Source: Bacteroidota bacterium (GTDB lineage Bacteria; Bacteroidota; Bacteroidia; NS11-12g; UBA9320). Taken from it: DNA of 64,000 bases. The stretch lies in the NCBI GenBank assembly GCA_002746305.1, contig NVWV01000003.1:15999-79998 (forward strand), read 5' to 3'. The translations under genes and the position numbers were made by a program. A model generated the notes under the pieces. The model was not told the origin of the DNA. It worked only from the letters and a program-made list of their open reading frames with translations, and did not search any database. This document shows positions 9,808-18,172 of the stretch, piece after piece; position 1 is the stretch's first letter, and each line of letters opens with the position of its first letter.

Positions 9808-10506
9808 ATGGTAAAAACGACGAAGATAGTTTTGATGGTTTTTTTATGTTCAATTGCTATGGCATCTAGTGCTCAGGATTTGGTTTACACCCCTTCCAAA
9901 CATGTCTCAGGTCAAATCTTAGGTGACATCTCAGAATACAATATAAGTGTAAACACATCGACCACAAAAGCTGTTACGTATAAATGGAAAACGATTGAAA
10001 ATACATTTAAAAGTGATTGGGATTGTTCATTATGTGATTACGGAGGTTGTTACCCAAGTGTTCCAGATTCAGGTAAAATGATTCGAATTAATATGACAGA
10101 CGCTCAAGCTGGCACAACTGGATTTTTTAAGATTAACTTTTTGTCTAGTATCACATCTGGGGTTGGTGTACTTAGAATCTATGTGTACGATTCAGCTAAT
10201 TATAGCGGTGGTGATACCATTTCATTTACCATGGAATTAGAACAAGGGGCATCTGTCAAAAACGAAAAAGTCCTTCCTCTTAAGATACTTCCTAATCCTG
10301 CAAATAATGCGGTGAACTTTACGACTTTAGCCGTAAACACTTCGATGACACTATGTGATTTACAAGGTCGAATCCTAAAAGAGAAGTTCATGCCAACTAC
10401 AGGAAATCAGCAATTGACAGTTGCAGATTTGCCTTCTGGAGTTTACTTCCTAAAATTGAACAGTAGTGGTGTGATAAGACAATCCAAACTTATCGTTAGA
10501 CACTAA
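9808..10506 (+). CDS. small secreted T9SS type A protein heading the cupredoxin operon
   Basis: 232 residues from ATG 9808 (an upstream TTG at 9790 only lengthens the signal peptide). There is a signal peptide ending near ASSAQD, then about 125 residues of beta-rich domain with a Cys cluster (DCSLCDYGGC, three Cys in ten residues, possibly metal-binding or disulfide) and a C-terminal T9SS type A sorting domain from LPNPANNAV to KLIVRH. It sits 2 bp before the first cupredoxin gene, so all three genes are probably one operon. The family of the N-terminal domain is not recognised; a copper-related role is suggested only by its neighbours. A TACATTTG box at 9795-9802 could be a leaderless promoter, but no -33 element is evident. 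Confidence 0.75.
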   Translation: MVKTTKIVLMVFLCSIAMASSAQDLVYTPSKHVSGQILGDISEYNISVNTSTTKAVTYKWKTIENTFKSDWDCSLCDYGGCYPSVPDSGKMIRINMTDAQAGTTGFFKINFLSSITSGVGVLRIYVYDSANYSGGDTISFTMELEQGASVKNEKVLPLKILPNPANNAVNFTTLAVNTSMTLCDLQGRILKEKFMPTTGNQQLTVADLPSGVYFLKLNSSGVIRQSKLIVRH

Positions 10507-10508
10507 AC

Positions 10509-11366
10509 TTGAGAATAGTATTCTTCAATCTAGTTCTACTCTTCATTTCAGTTTGTGTTTCTGGGCAAACCGATACTGTTAGCATTTTTATAAATACGGG
10601 CCAACATTTACTAGTAGATAGTTCTACTGTTCCAGCAAAAGCATTTAATAGCACATCTGAGTTTAAATTAGATGGCCAATTATTCAGGTTCACAAAGGGA
10701 CAAGATGTAATTCTTCAAATCACTAATACAGATACGATTGGACATACCATCGAGATTTCTGAATATGGATTTTCTGCCTTCATTGATTCAGGTAAAAGTG
10801 TCAACACTCCTATTACTTTTAGCTCAAAGGGTCTTTTTCAAATGTATTCCACTACGGAATATCCGAACCAAAAATATTTAGGATTATCTGGTCTCATTAC
10901 TGTTGAGAGCAACTGGGATAATTCATTTTATTGGAACATCAAGGAATTTCAGAGCAGTTATAATCTAGCGGTTCAAAATGGTGACACCATTGATTTCGCT
11001 AACTATAAACCGAACTATTTTTTAATCAACGGAAAGAGTAATCCAGACATAGCAACCGACACACTTGCTAAAATAAGAGGGAAAGTAGGTGATACGCTTA
11101 CACTTCATATTCTAAACTCAGGAAACTCCGTGCATTCTTTGCATTTTCATGGCTATCATTTTAAGATAATTGCTTCTAGTAGAACATCAGATGTAGTGGG
11201 TTGGATAAAAGATACATATCCTGTTTATGCGGGGGAAAGAACCATTTTGCAAATGGTACCAGATAAAGCTGGAGAGTATCCCGTCCACGATCATAATTTG
11301 GTCGCGACTACAGCAAATAATTATTATCCAAATGGTATGTTTATTACAATGATTATTACCGAATGA
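10509..11366 (+). CDS. two-domain cupredoxin protein lacking the type 1 copper Cys (multicopper oxidase half)
   Basis: 285 residues, TTG start at 10509 just after the upstream stop; the first in-frame Met is at residue 112, and the TTG start gives a good signal peptide ending near CVSGQ. Two cupredoxin folds are visible. The second carries the multicopper-oxidase motif H209-S-L-H212-F-H214-G and the C-terminal motif H260-D-H262. In a normal oxidase the latter is HCH, so the type 1 copper Cys is replaced by Asp261. No T9SS tail is present. The next gene overlaps by 4 bp (ATGA) and supplies the missing Cys motif, so the two products may form one enzyme. Substrate unknown. Confidence 0.75.
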   Translation: MRIVFFNLVLLFISVCVSGQTDTVSIFINTGQHLLVDSSTVPAKAFNSTSEFKLDGQLFRFTKGQDVILQITNTDTIGHTIEISEYGFSAFIDSGKSVNTPITFSSKGLFQMYSTTEYPNQKYLGLSGLITVESNWDNSFYWNIKEFQSSYNLAVQNGDTIDFANYKPNYFLINGKSNPDIATDTLAKIRGKVGDTLTLHILNSGNSVHSLHFHGYHFKIIASSRTSDVVGWIKDTYPVYAGERTILQMVPDKAGEYPVHDHNLVATTANNYYPNGMFITMIITE

Positions 11367-12562
11367 GAAAGTTCCTTGCACTTATATTTTTTATTGCAGC
11401 TCAAGGTGTTTTCGCACAAAGCACAACACTGTTAATAGCAAGAAATATTGGAAAAAAAGTACTGGACGACGGAACTGAAATTCGAACGTTTGGTTATGCT
11501 ACAAAATTATCAGAAAACCCTGGAATTCCGGGCCCTACACTCATCTATGAGGAAGGAGATTCTGTTAAGATTGACATGTGGAATGTGTCTCAAGGAGCAC
11601 CACACACGATTCATTTACATGGTTTGGATGTAGATCAACAGAATGATGGCGTACCTCATCTGAGTTTTGAAGTAGAACACATGGAGCACGGTTATTATCG
11701 GTTTAAGGCTCCACATCCGGGCACCTATTTGTATCACTGCCACGTAGTGTCGGCGATTCATGTTCAAGCTGGAATGTATGGGATGTTAATTATTAAACCC
11801 AAAGGCAATGACAAGCTAACATGGGAAGGAGGATACTCCTTCAGTAGAGATTACAATTTTCTCCTATCTGAAATTGATACCAATTGGCATACAGATGCAC
11901 ATTTATTGCACCCAATAGGTCATGTGAAAATTAAAGTTCCTCCCTATGATCCTACTTACTTTTTAGTAAATGGATCGTCAGGCACACAACTAAGAAGTGA
12001 AGCAAAGAAGGTATTTTTAAAGAATGATAATACCTTTCTGCGATTGGCCAATATTGGGTATTATGCAAACAGGTACATCTTCTCAGACAAACTAAATGCG
12101 AGTGTTGTAAGCTCGGATGGCCGACCATTACCGGAAGCTATGGTTTCAGATACACTCATGGTTTTTCCGGGAGAACGATATGGAGTACTGGTTAATCCAG
12201 ATAATTTGGGTGATGATTCTGTAAAAATTGAATATCTGAATTTGAATACCCTTTCTGTAAAAGGAACGGAGTATATGCACTATGAGGTTGTAGAAGAATT
12301 ATCTGCAAATACAGTTAGCCCTGAATCATTCAAAGTATTCCCAAATCCGTTTACAAGCTCTTTGAGACTTACAAACTTGAGTAAAGAGAGCATTAAAAAT
12401 ATAGCAATATCAACTACCTCAGGTCAATCGGTATACAGTCGTGTTATAGAGTCCAATTCATCCATAGTGCTTCAAGTTGAACACTTAGGGCCTGGAAGCT
12501 ACATTTTGAAGGCTACTACGGAATCAGGTAATGAAATTAGACGCTTGTTGCATAAATTCTAA
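11363..12562 (+). CDS. multicopper oxidase-like cupredoxin protein with T9SS type A tail
   Basis: 399 residues with signal peptide (to about GVFAQ). The first cupredoxin domain has the complete copper set H81, H84, H86 (HTIHLHG) and H125-C126-H127, H133, M138 (YHCHVVSAIH then GM), giving one type 1 site and half of a trinuclear site. A second cupredoxin-like domain follows (about 150-295) without clear copper ligands. The end, from FPNPFTSSL, is a T9SS type A sorting domain. The start codon overlaps the stop of the previous gene (ATGA), implying translational coupling. It is probably an exported or surface copper oxidase; nitrite reductase is less likely because the HCH motif is that of oxidases. 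Three-gene operon with 9808-10506. Confidence 0.82.
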   Translation: MRKFLALIFFIAAQGVFAQSTTLLIARNIGKKVLDDGTEIRTFGYATKLSENPGIPGPTLIYEEGDSVKIDMWNVSQGAPHTIHLHGLDVDQQNDGVPHLSFEVEHMEHGYYRFKAPHPGTYLYHCHVVSAIHVQAGMYGMLIIKPKGNDKLTWEGGYSFSRDYNFLLSEIDTNWHTDAHLLHPIGHVKIKVPPYDPTYFLVNGSSGTQLRSEAKKVFLKNDNTFLRLANIGYYANRYIFSDKLNASVVSSDGRPLPEAMVSDTLMVFPGERYGVLVNPDNLGDDSVKIEYLNLNTLSVKGTEYMHYEVVEELSANTVSPESFKVFPNPFTSSLRLTNLSKESIKNIAISTTSGQSVYSRVIESNSSIVLQVEHLGPGSYILKATTESGNEIRRLLHKF

Positions 12563-12663
12563 AATGTCTTGAATTAGACACATCTATTCACTATTTTTCT
12601 GATTCAGTGTTGCGGTTATTTGGCTTTTTAAATAACCCAGTGTGAATATAGATTAGTAATAGA

Positions 12664-12692
12664 AAATCCGTTCACCAATTCTTCTCGTATAA
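12664..12692 (+). promoter_or_regulatory. ECF sigma promoter copy 1 (AAATCC-N16-CGTATAA)
   Basis: AAATCC at 12664-12669 and CGTATAA at 12686-12692 are separated by exactly 16 nt, with TTCT directly before the -10 element. It lies 43 nt before the first DUF4331 gene. The same spacing and both elements recur at 14143, 15906 and 18173, all close to the sigma/anti-sigma pair. Confidence 0.8.
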
Positions 12693-12735
12693 GATTCTGA
12701 GACACAAAAAACGAACGAATAAAAATCTCAGAATT

Positions 12736-13383
12736 ATGAACAAAACAAAACAAATCTTAGCAGTATGCGGTCTATTTATCGCAGGTGCTATTGTGGTTGC
12801 AGCCGACCACATCGATGCTCCGGCTGTAAAAGGTGGTACAGCAGATATCACAGATTTCTATGCATTTCAAGGAGAAAACACAAGTAACCTTGTATTCGTA
12901 GCTAATGTACAAGGTCTTCTTGCACCTTCTGCTACAGGTGCAGCCAACTTTGATGAAAATGTAATGATTGAATTCAACATTGACAATGATGGTGACAACG
13001 TGGAAGATCTAGTTATCCAAGCAATCCCAAGAAATGGTAAGATGTACTTTTATGGTCCATTTGCTCCAAATCAAACAGGATTATCTAGTGCGGTAAACAC
13101 CAATGCAACTCAATCTGTGGTAGACATTACATCGTATGCAGAAACAGCTATGACAGCAGAAAATGATGGAATGAAATTCTTTGCTGGGCCACGTGATGAT
13201 CCTTTCTTCATGGACTTTGCTCGCTATGGTGAAATCATAGGCGGAACTGCTCCTGGGTTTAGCGATCCCGGAGATGACACATTTAAAGGAACCAATGTAA
13301 TGAGTATAGTGATAGAGGTGCCAAAAGCAAAATTGGGTGGCTCGGGAACATTAAATACTTGGGTAACAGCAAACGCTAAATAA
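12736..13383 (+). CDS. DUF4331 protein, N-terminal half
   Basis: 215 residues with signal peptide (cleaved around VVAADH) followed by the DUF4331 opening ADHIDAPAVKGGTADITDFYAF. DUF4331 proteins are usually one chain of 400 or more residues; here the family is divided between this gene and the next, which holds the C-terminal half. The segments VMIEFNIDNDGD and FFAGPRDDPFFMDF are typical of the N-terminal half. Function of the family is unknown; the protein is probably periplasmic. Expression is predicted from the ECF-type promoter 43 nt upstream, and the second half follows 34 bp later. Confidence 0.88.
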   Translation: MNKTKQILAVCGLFIAGAIVVAADHIDAPAVKGGTADITDFYAFQGENTSNLVFVANVQGLLAPSATGAANFDENVMIEFNIDNDGDNVEDLVIQAIPRNGKMYFYGPFAPNQTGLSSAVNTNATQSVVDITSYAETAMTAENDGMKFFAGPRDDPFFMDFARYGEIIGGTAPGFSDPGDDTFKGTNVMSIVIEVPKAKLGGSGTLNTWVTANAK

Positions 13384-13417
13384 TTATTAATTCGCAAAAT
13401 TTTAACAACGAAGAAAA

Positions 13418-13975
13418 ATGAAAAATTCAATAAAACTTATGGCACTTGCTTTTATTATAGTAGCCATGACATCTTGTAAGGATGATGATACTACTACAGA
13501 ACCTACGCCAATGGGGCCAGACTTTTCTGGGACCTACATCCAAGCGGACCAAATGGGTCGACCAGCAGTTAATACTGTATTCATCAATCCGGATATGAAA
13601 GATAAGTTCAATACTACAATACCAAGTGAACAAGCAGCTGCTTTCGAAGCTATGATAAAAACAAACCTAGAAGCAGTAAGTCCAGCATATGGTAATACAG
13701 GAGACAAAAACCTCCTTGGTTTAGGTGCAGATGCCTTTGCAGGTTTACTTGCAACAGATGTTTTAAATGTCTCTACGGATAAACCTACTACATTCTATGA
13801 CGGCACTAATGTATTAACCGGGAGAGCATTACCTGATGACGTAATAACGGTAGAGTTAATCCTCATCTTTGGTGGTGAAGGGAACTTGGAAAATCCAACA
13901 CTATCTGATGACCATGTAGATGCTAACGATAAAGCATTCCTAACATCGTTTCCATATCTAGCCTCTCCTTGGTAA
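13418..13975 (+). CDS. DUF4331 protein, C-terminal half, as a lipoprotein
   Basis: 185 residues with a lipobox at Cys20 (AMTSC), followed by an acidic, Thr-rich linker and the C-terminal half of DUF4331: QADQMGRPAVNTVFI, then TGRALPDDVITVEL, DDHVDANDKAFL and FPYLASPW. The pairing with the preceding gene suggests the two halves assemble, one free in the periplasm and one lipid-anchored. This is the last gene of the short unit driven by the promoter at 12664, with a strong terminator 33 bp downstream. Confidence 0.87.
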   Translation: MKNSIKLMALAFIIVAMTSCKDDDTTTEPTPMGPDFSGTYIQADQMGRPAVNTVFINPDMKDKFNTTIPSEQAAAFEAMIKTNLEAVSPAYGNTGDKNLLGLGADAFAGLLATDVLNVSTDKPTTFYDGTNVLTGRALPDDVITVELILIFGGEGNLENPTLSDDHVDANDKAFLTSFPYLASPW

Positions 13976-14007
13976 ATAATTTCATATAGGCTATTTATAT
14001 AAAATTG

Positions 14008-14041
14008 AGTCGTATCCATTCATTGGGTGCGGCTTTTTTTG
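14008..14041 (+). terminator. Rho-independent terminator after the DUF4331 pair
   Basis: AGTCGTATCC (14008-14017) and GGGTGCGGCT (14025-14034) form a 10-bp stem including G-U pairs, with a 7-nt loop, followed by a run of six T. Confidence 0.82.
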
Positions 14042-14142
14042 TTTAAAACTCAAGACTACGCAGAGTATTTTATAAAACCAAACATCAATCTTAGTCAACC
14101 ATCAGGGTAGATTTCACTTATGTTAAACATCTAGATAAAATT

Positions 14143-14171
14143 AAATCCACACACGTAATTTTCTCGTATAA
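14143..14171 (+). promoter_or_regulatory. ECF sigma promoter copy 2 (AAATCC-N16-CGTATAA)
   Basis: AAATCC at 14143-14148 and CGTATAA at 14165-14171 are again 16 nt apart, with TTCT before the -10. The TPR lipoprotein gene starts 23 nt downstream. Confidence 0.8.
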
Positions 14172-14194
14172 CTCTATAAGCAATCAAGAAATTT

Positions 14195-15490
14195 ATGAAA
14201 CAAGGTATAGTAATTGGCCTATTGGCCATGGTGATAGCGAGTTGCTCACCCAAACAAAAATCAACCGATAGTTTTTCTCCTTCAGTGGCTGATTTTAGTG
14301 TTTACTTACATCACACTTCAAATCAAAGCATACTAGCATTACAACAAGAAGAGAAATTCTGGATGGAAAAGTCACCAAAAGGAAACGAAAAATGGCCTTA
14401 TCTTGTAAAGTTAGCAGGCATTAATTCACAACTATTTGACAAAACAGGAGACATAGAGAAAATATTCCTAGCGGAGAAACAGCTAAAACAAGCAAATCAA
14501 CAAACAGGTTTGAAAAACTCAAGCCTTCTTCGGTCTCTAGCCAGAAATTTCATTACACAACATAGGTTCAAAGAAGCCCATAAATTATTAAATCTAGCAG
14601 ATGATATTGGAGAGAGCCAAAGTGCGACAACCAAAATGTTATTTGATGTCTACATGGAATTGGGTATGTACGATAGTGCCGTAATAAAGCTAGATACTAT
14701 CCGTATGGAAACGTTTGATTACTACATCAGATTAGCAAAATGGCAAGACCATCAAGGCAATTTAGATGATGCTATTGTCTCCATGGAAAAAGCCAAAACC
14801 ATAGCTGAGAATCAAAACAACAAGGGTAGAATGCTATGGTCCTATTCCAATATTGCAGACTATTATGGCCATGCAGGACAAATACAAGACTCGTACTCCT
14901 ATTATCTAAAGACTTTGGCTATAGATTCTAATTACACATACGCATTGAAAGGCATAGCTTGGATTGTCTTTTCAAATAAAAGAGATTCAAAACTTGCTAG
15001 AAAAATCATTAAAGACATCCAAAAAAAACACAATACACCTGACTACGAATTGTTTCTCTTAGAAATTGCGAAATACGAAGGAAATAAGGAGCTGGAACAA
15101 AAGCACAAAGAAAAATACCAGAGCTTACTTTCCGCTCGCGACTATGGCAATATGTATAATGCCTATAACATTGAATTATGGGCTGACAATGAATCCACTG
15201 CAACCAAGGCTTTGGCTTTAGCACTTCTGGAAATAGAGAATAGATCCACTCCTCAAACTTATGATTTATTGGCATGGGCATATTTCAAAAATGAACAATC
15301 TCAAAAGGCTTTAAAAATCAGTAGTAAGTATGTAATTGGAAAAACGTTTGAACCTAAGGCAATGTACCATTCCTCAGAAATTTTGAAAGCTAATGGCTTT
15401 GATAATGAAGCGGCACTTCTCAAAAAAGAACTTCAAGATGCTATATATGAACTGGGACCATCAATGGGATTAAAAATCAATGCGATATAG
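14195..15490 (+). CDS. TPR-repeat lipoprotein
   Basis: 431 residues with lipobox at Cys17 (VIASC). From about residue 60 to the end there are tandem helical hairpins of the tetratricopeptide type, for example around residues 100-260 (segments such as FKEAHKLLNLADD, DDAIVSMEKAKTIAE and YLKTLAIDSNYTYALKGIAWI). TPR arrays mediate protein-protein contacts; here they would face the periplasm. It has its own ECF-type promoter and is followed directly (stop TAG, then ATG) by the TonB-receptor pseudogene, with which it probably formed an operon. Its partner may have been that receptor or the DUF4331 proteins; this is inference from order. Confidence 0.85.
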   Translation: MKQGIVIGLLAMVIASCSPKQKSTDSFSPSVADFSVYLHHTSNQSILALQQEEKFWMEKSPKGNEKWPYLVKLAGINSQLFDKTGDIEKIFLAEKQLKQANQQTGLKNSSLLRSLARNFITQHRFKEAHKLLNLADDIGESQSATTKMLFDVYMELGMYDSAVIKLDTIRMETFDYYIRLAKWQDHQGNLDDAIVSMEKAKTIAENQNNKGRMLWSYSNIADYYGHAGQIQDSYSYYLKTLAIDSNYTYALKGIAWIVFSNKRDSKLARKIIKDIQKKHNTPDYELFLLEIAKYEGNKELEQKHKEKYQSLLSARDYGNMYNAYNIELWADNESTATKALALALLEIENRSTPQTYDLLAWAYFKNEQSQKALKISSKYVIGKTFEPKAMYHSSEILKANGFDNEAALLKKELQDAIYELGPSMGLKINAI

Positions 15491-15845
15491 ATGAGGCTAA
15501 TGTACCTATCACTTGCATTTTTATTTTATATCACAAAAATAGACTTGAATGTAATACCAATTCAGAATTCACAGTAAGTGTATAGAAAAGTGCCTGATTT
15601 ATTCATTGGTCAACACACTGGAGGCGGTAAAGTAGAACAAATTTTCATGAGAGGTTTTGACATAGATCATGGAACCTATCTATAACCTTAGATGAGACGC
15701 CTGTAAACATAACAAACACTGAGTGAAATGAGACACAATTTGCCCTGGATCTTGTTTTACGTTGAAAAATCAATCCGAGGAAGAAATTTACTTTACCCAA
15801 GGGGCCCCTTTTGGAGTGTTGGGGAGTTTACAGTTGAGATTTTAG
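15491..15845 (+). pseudogene. TonB-dependent receptor, internally deleted and frameshifted
   Basis: An ATG immediately after the TPR gene opens a signal-peptide-like sequence (MRLMYLSLAFLFY). After a break, 15581-15685 encodes a plug-domain segment containing VPDLFIGQHTGGGKVEQIF and RGFDIDHGT, a hallmark of TonB-dependent receptors. After a frameshift comes LDETPVNI (15688 on), then a Glu-stop where Trp is expected, NETQFA, and, after another shift, a receptor-like C-terminal end EEIYFTQGAPFGVLGSLQLRF with stop at 15843-15845. About 600 or more residues of barrel are missing. The gene is dead, but its order after the TPR lipoprotein shows that the island once included an outer-membrane transporter. 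The substrate cannot be deduced. Confidence 0.8.
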
Positions 15846-15905
15846 TCTCTTGAGTTTATCTACATGAATTCTTTTCGGGTTGAATGAATTTCCACCATTG
15901 TATTA

Positions 15906-15934
15906 AAATCCAAATCTGCATTTCTGTCGTATAA
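15906..15934 (+). promoter_or_regulatory. ECF sigma promoter copy 3 (AAATCC-N16-CGTATAA)
   Basis: AAATCC at 15906-15911 and CGTATAA at 15928-15934, 16 nt apart. The fasciclin gene begins 30 nt downstream. Confidence 0.8.
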
Positions 15935-15964
15935 CCATATACAACAACAAACAAATACACAGAA

Positions 15965-16522
15965 ATGAAAAAAACAATCAAACTTGTTTCAGCACTTTGC
16001 CTACTTATAGGCATGAACGTATCCGTAAATGCACAAACCACCAAAGTAGGTGGTCAAGAAATGTATCCAACGAAAAACATTGTAGAAAATGCGGTAAATT
16101 CTAAGGACCACACCACACTAGTTGCGGCTGTAAAAGCAGCAGGACTTGTTGAAACATTACAAAGTGAAGGACCTTTCACGGTTTTCGCCCCAGTAAATGA
16201 CGCTTTCGAAAATTTGCCATCAGGCACCGTTGATATGCTCCTGAAGCCAGAGAACAAAGCAAAACTTACGGCAGTGCTTACCTATCACGTACTACCGGGC
16301 AAGTATGATTTTGAGGCTTTAAAATCAGCTATCAAAAAAGGGAAGGGAACCGCTACAATAGCCTCAGTACAAGGAGGGAACCTCTCGTTTATGATGAATG
16401 GGAAACACAACATCACAGTATGGGATGAAAACGGCAATAGTGCCAATATCTCGACATATGATGTATACCAATCTAACGGAGTAATTCAGGTAATAGACAG
16501 GGTACTCTTACCGAAGAGCTAA
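15965..16522 (+). CDS. fasciclin-domain secreted protein
   Basis: 185 residues with a signal peptide (to about SVNAQ) and one fasciclin (FAS1) domain over residues 38-183: the opening NIVENAVNSKDHTTLVAAVK, the conserved GPFTVFAPVNDAFENLP, TYHVLPGKY, and the closing NGVIQVIDRVLLP. FAS1 domains mediate adhesion or act as stress-related secreted modules. It lies between the receptor pseudogene and the sigma/anti-sigma genes and has its own ECF-type promoter. In Mycobacterium tuberculosis, SigK/RskA controls fasciclin-type proteins (MPT70/MPT83); the same pairing here supports membership in the local sigma regulon. Confidence 0.93.
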   Translation: MKKTIKLVSALCLLIGMNVSVNAQTTKVGGQEMYPTKNIVENAVNSKDHTTLVAAVKAAGLVETLQSEGPFTVFAPVNDAFENLPSGTVDMLLKPENKAKLTAVLTYHVLPGKYDFEALKSAIKKGKGTATIASVQGGNLSFMMNGKHNITVWDENGNSANISTYDVYQSNGVIQVIDRVLLPKS

Positions 16523-16623
16523 AAAACTTAACAGTCTGAGTCTACCAATAAGATTGCCATCGTTGCATATCTAAAAAAGACAATGATATCCAAAAATCAA
16601 TTGATTTAATTCGTAATATAGTT

Positions 16624-16652
16624 ATCCTGCCTTCAGTCTTTGAGGGTAGGAT
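16624..16652 (+). terminator. hairpin downstream of the fasciclin gene
   Basis: ATCCTGCC (16624-16631) can pair with GGGTAGGAT up to 16652 (one G-U). A long T-run is absent, so it may be a weak terminator or another leader structure before the sigma factor gene. Confidence 0.4.
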
Positions 16653-16720
16653 TCTTACCGACTAGAATCAACCATATTTGTAGCAACCAAATAAGAATAT
16701 AGTGAACCAAACATAATATA

Positions 16721-17290
16721 ATGAATACAGCAGCAACCAAACCCGATAGTTCGGGAAAATTGCTTGAAGCTCGAATAGTGCAGATGATGCACAATGGAGA
16801 CAAGCAGTTTTTGGATTTGCTCTACCAAGAATACGGAGGAATAATGTACAAAATCACAGTAGGGATAACAAAATCACAAGAGGCAGCAGAAGATGTGTTG
16901 CAAGAAAGCTTGGTAAAGATTTGGAAAAATGCCACTCGTTTTGACGCATCCAAAGCTAAACTCGTAACTTGGGTAGTGCAAATAGCCAAAAACACAGCAC
17001 TTGATTTTGTAAAATCGAAGGCAACACGAAATGCACAGATTACTGATACAATGGCCGACAAACCTGTAGTAGCAGAATATGGTATCAGCACGCAAAACGA
17101 AGACTTCATTGGCCTTCGTGAAACCATTAAAGAGAAACTAAATGAGCATGACCAGCGAATTTTGAACATGTTGTATTTTGAAGGATACACACAAAAGGAA
17201 GTTGCAGAACACCTTGATATGCCTATTGGCAGTGTAAAGACCAGAATCAGAATGACCGTAAATCAATTAAGAACCTTTTTAAAGCATTAA
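16721..17290 (+). CDS. ECF RNA polymerase sigma factor, SigK-like
   Basis: 189 residues. Sigma region 2 spans about residues 28-100 (FLDLLYQEYGG, AAEDVLQESLVKIWKN, LVTWVVQIAKNTALDFV) and region 4 about 130-187 (NEHDQRILNMLYFEGYTQKEVAEHLDMPIGSVKTR), the standard two-domain ECF layout. The next gene, 4 bp downstream, is a RskA-type anti-sigma factor, which defines the SigK-like subgroup. Its targets are most plausibly the promoters AAATCC-N16-CGTATAA that surround it. That motif is not found in front of this gene itself, so autoregulation of the usual kind is not evident. Confidence 0.93.
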   Translation: MNTAATKPDSSGKLLEARIVQMMHNGDKQFLDLLYQEYGGIMYKITVGITKSQEAAEDVLQESLVKIWKNATRFDASKAKLVTWVVQIAKNTALDFVKSKATRNAQITDTMADKPVVAEYGISTQNEDFIGLRETIKEKLNEHDQRILNMLYFEGYTQKEVAEHLDMPIGSVKTRIRMTVNQLRTFLKH

Positions 17291-17294
17291 AGAA

Positions 17295-18110
17295 ATGGAT
17301 TACAAAGAATTGATAGAATCGGGAAAATTGGAGCTTTACGCACTAGGTGCTTTAGATCTCCAAGGACAACAAGAAATAGAAGAGCTTCTAGCTAGTAACG
17401 CTAAACTAAAAGCTGAATACGATGTGATTGCGGATGCACTTAGCATATATGGGCAGTCTACATCTAATGTACCTCCTATTGCCATACTAACTAAAGCCAA
17501 GGCAGAAATTGAGTTAGAGGAGAACCGTAATACTGAAATGGAATCTCCCATAAAAGCAGTAGAGATGAATAACACAAGTAGTAATGTCAAAACATGGTGG
17601 GCGGTAGCCGCTAGTATCATGTTACTTGCTTCCATAGGTTTGAACTTGAAACTGAATTCTGACCTCCAAGAGGTGACAGAAAACTATGTAGCTTTAGAAT
17701 CTCAAAACCAACAAATGGCTGCAAATACGGTGCGGTTGAATGATAATAGTATGCAAATCAATGAAATGATAGCGACTATCGCCAATGGTAAAATGGTACG
17801 TACTTATATGGGGAGTACCGAGAATTACGACGGTTATGAAAGTACTGTATACTGGAACAAGAGCAGTAATGAGGTAATTATAGCAACCAATAACCTTCCA
17901 ACCCTAGAAGAGGATGAACAATACCAGTTATGGGCTATAGTGGACGGTAAGCCTGTAGACGCAGGTACGTTTGACCCAGATACACGTATTGCTAAAATGA
18001 AAGGTGTAGATGGCGATGCTGTTGCCTTTGCTGTGACTATTGAGCCCAAAGGAGGAAGTACAAATCCTACAATGGAAAAGATGGTGATGATAGGAAATAT
18101 AAGCACTTAA
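17295..18110 (+). CDS. membrane anti-sigma factor, RskA family
   Basis: 271 residues. The N-terminal cytoplasmic part (1-95, starting MDYKELIESGKLELYALGALD) is a sigma-binding anti-sigma domain, followed by one membrane helix (about 100-120, WWAVAASIMLLASIGLNL), a short coiled-coil segment (122-160), and a C-terminal extracytoplasmic RskA domain (PF10099) with YESTVYWNKSSNEVIIATNN-like and EQYQLWAIVDGKPVDAGTF segments. By family precedent it holds the sigma factor at the inner membrane and releases it after an envelope signal, probably by proteolysis. Directly downstream are its terminator and the fourth ECF promoter. Confidence 0.92.
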   Translation: MDYKELIESGKLELYALGALDLQGQQEIEELLASNAKLKAEYDVIADALSIYGQSTSNVPPIAILTKAKAEIELEENRNTEMESPIKAVEMNNTSSNVKTWWAVAASIMLLASIGLNLKLNSDLQEVTENYVALESQNQQMAANTVRLNDNSMQINEMIATIANGKMVRTYMGSTENYDGYESTVYWNKSSNEVIIATNNLPTLEEDEQYQLWAIVDGKPVDAGTFDPDTRIAKMKGVDGDAVAFAVTIEPKGGSTNPTMEKMVMIGNIST

Positions 18111-18132
18111 ACACTCATATTTATTGAATAGA

Positions 18133-18168
18133 AAAACCTCAGGAAGAAATTTCTGAGGTTTTTTGTTT
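18133..18168 (+). terminator. terminator of the sigma/anti-sigma operon
   Basis: AAAACCTCAG (18133-18142) pairs with CTGAGGTTTT (18153-18162), running into a T-rich tail, 22 bp after the anti-sigma stop codon. Confidence 0.82.
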
Positions 18169-18172
18169 TAGG

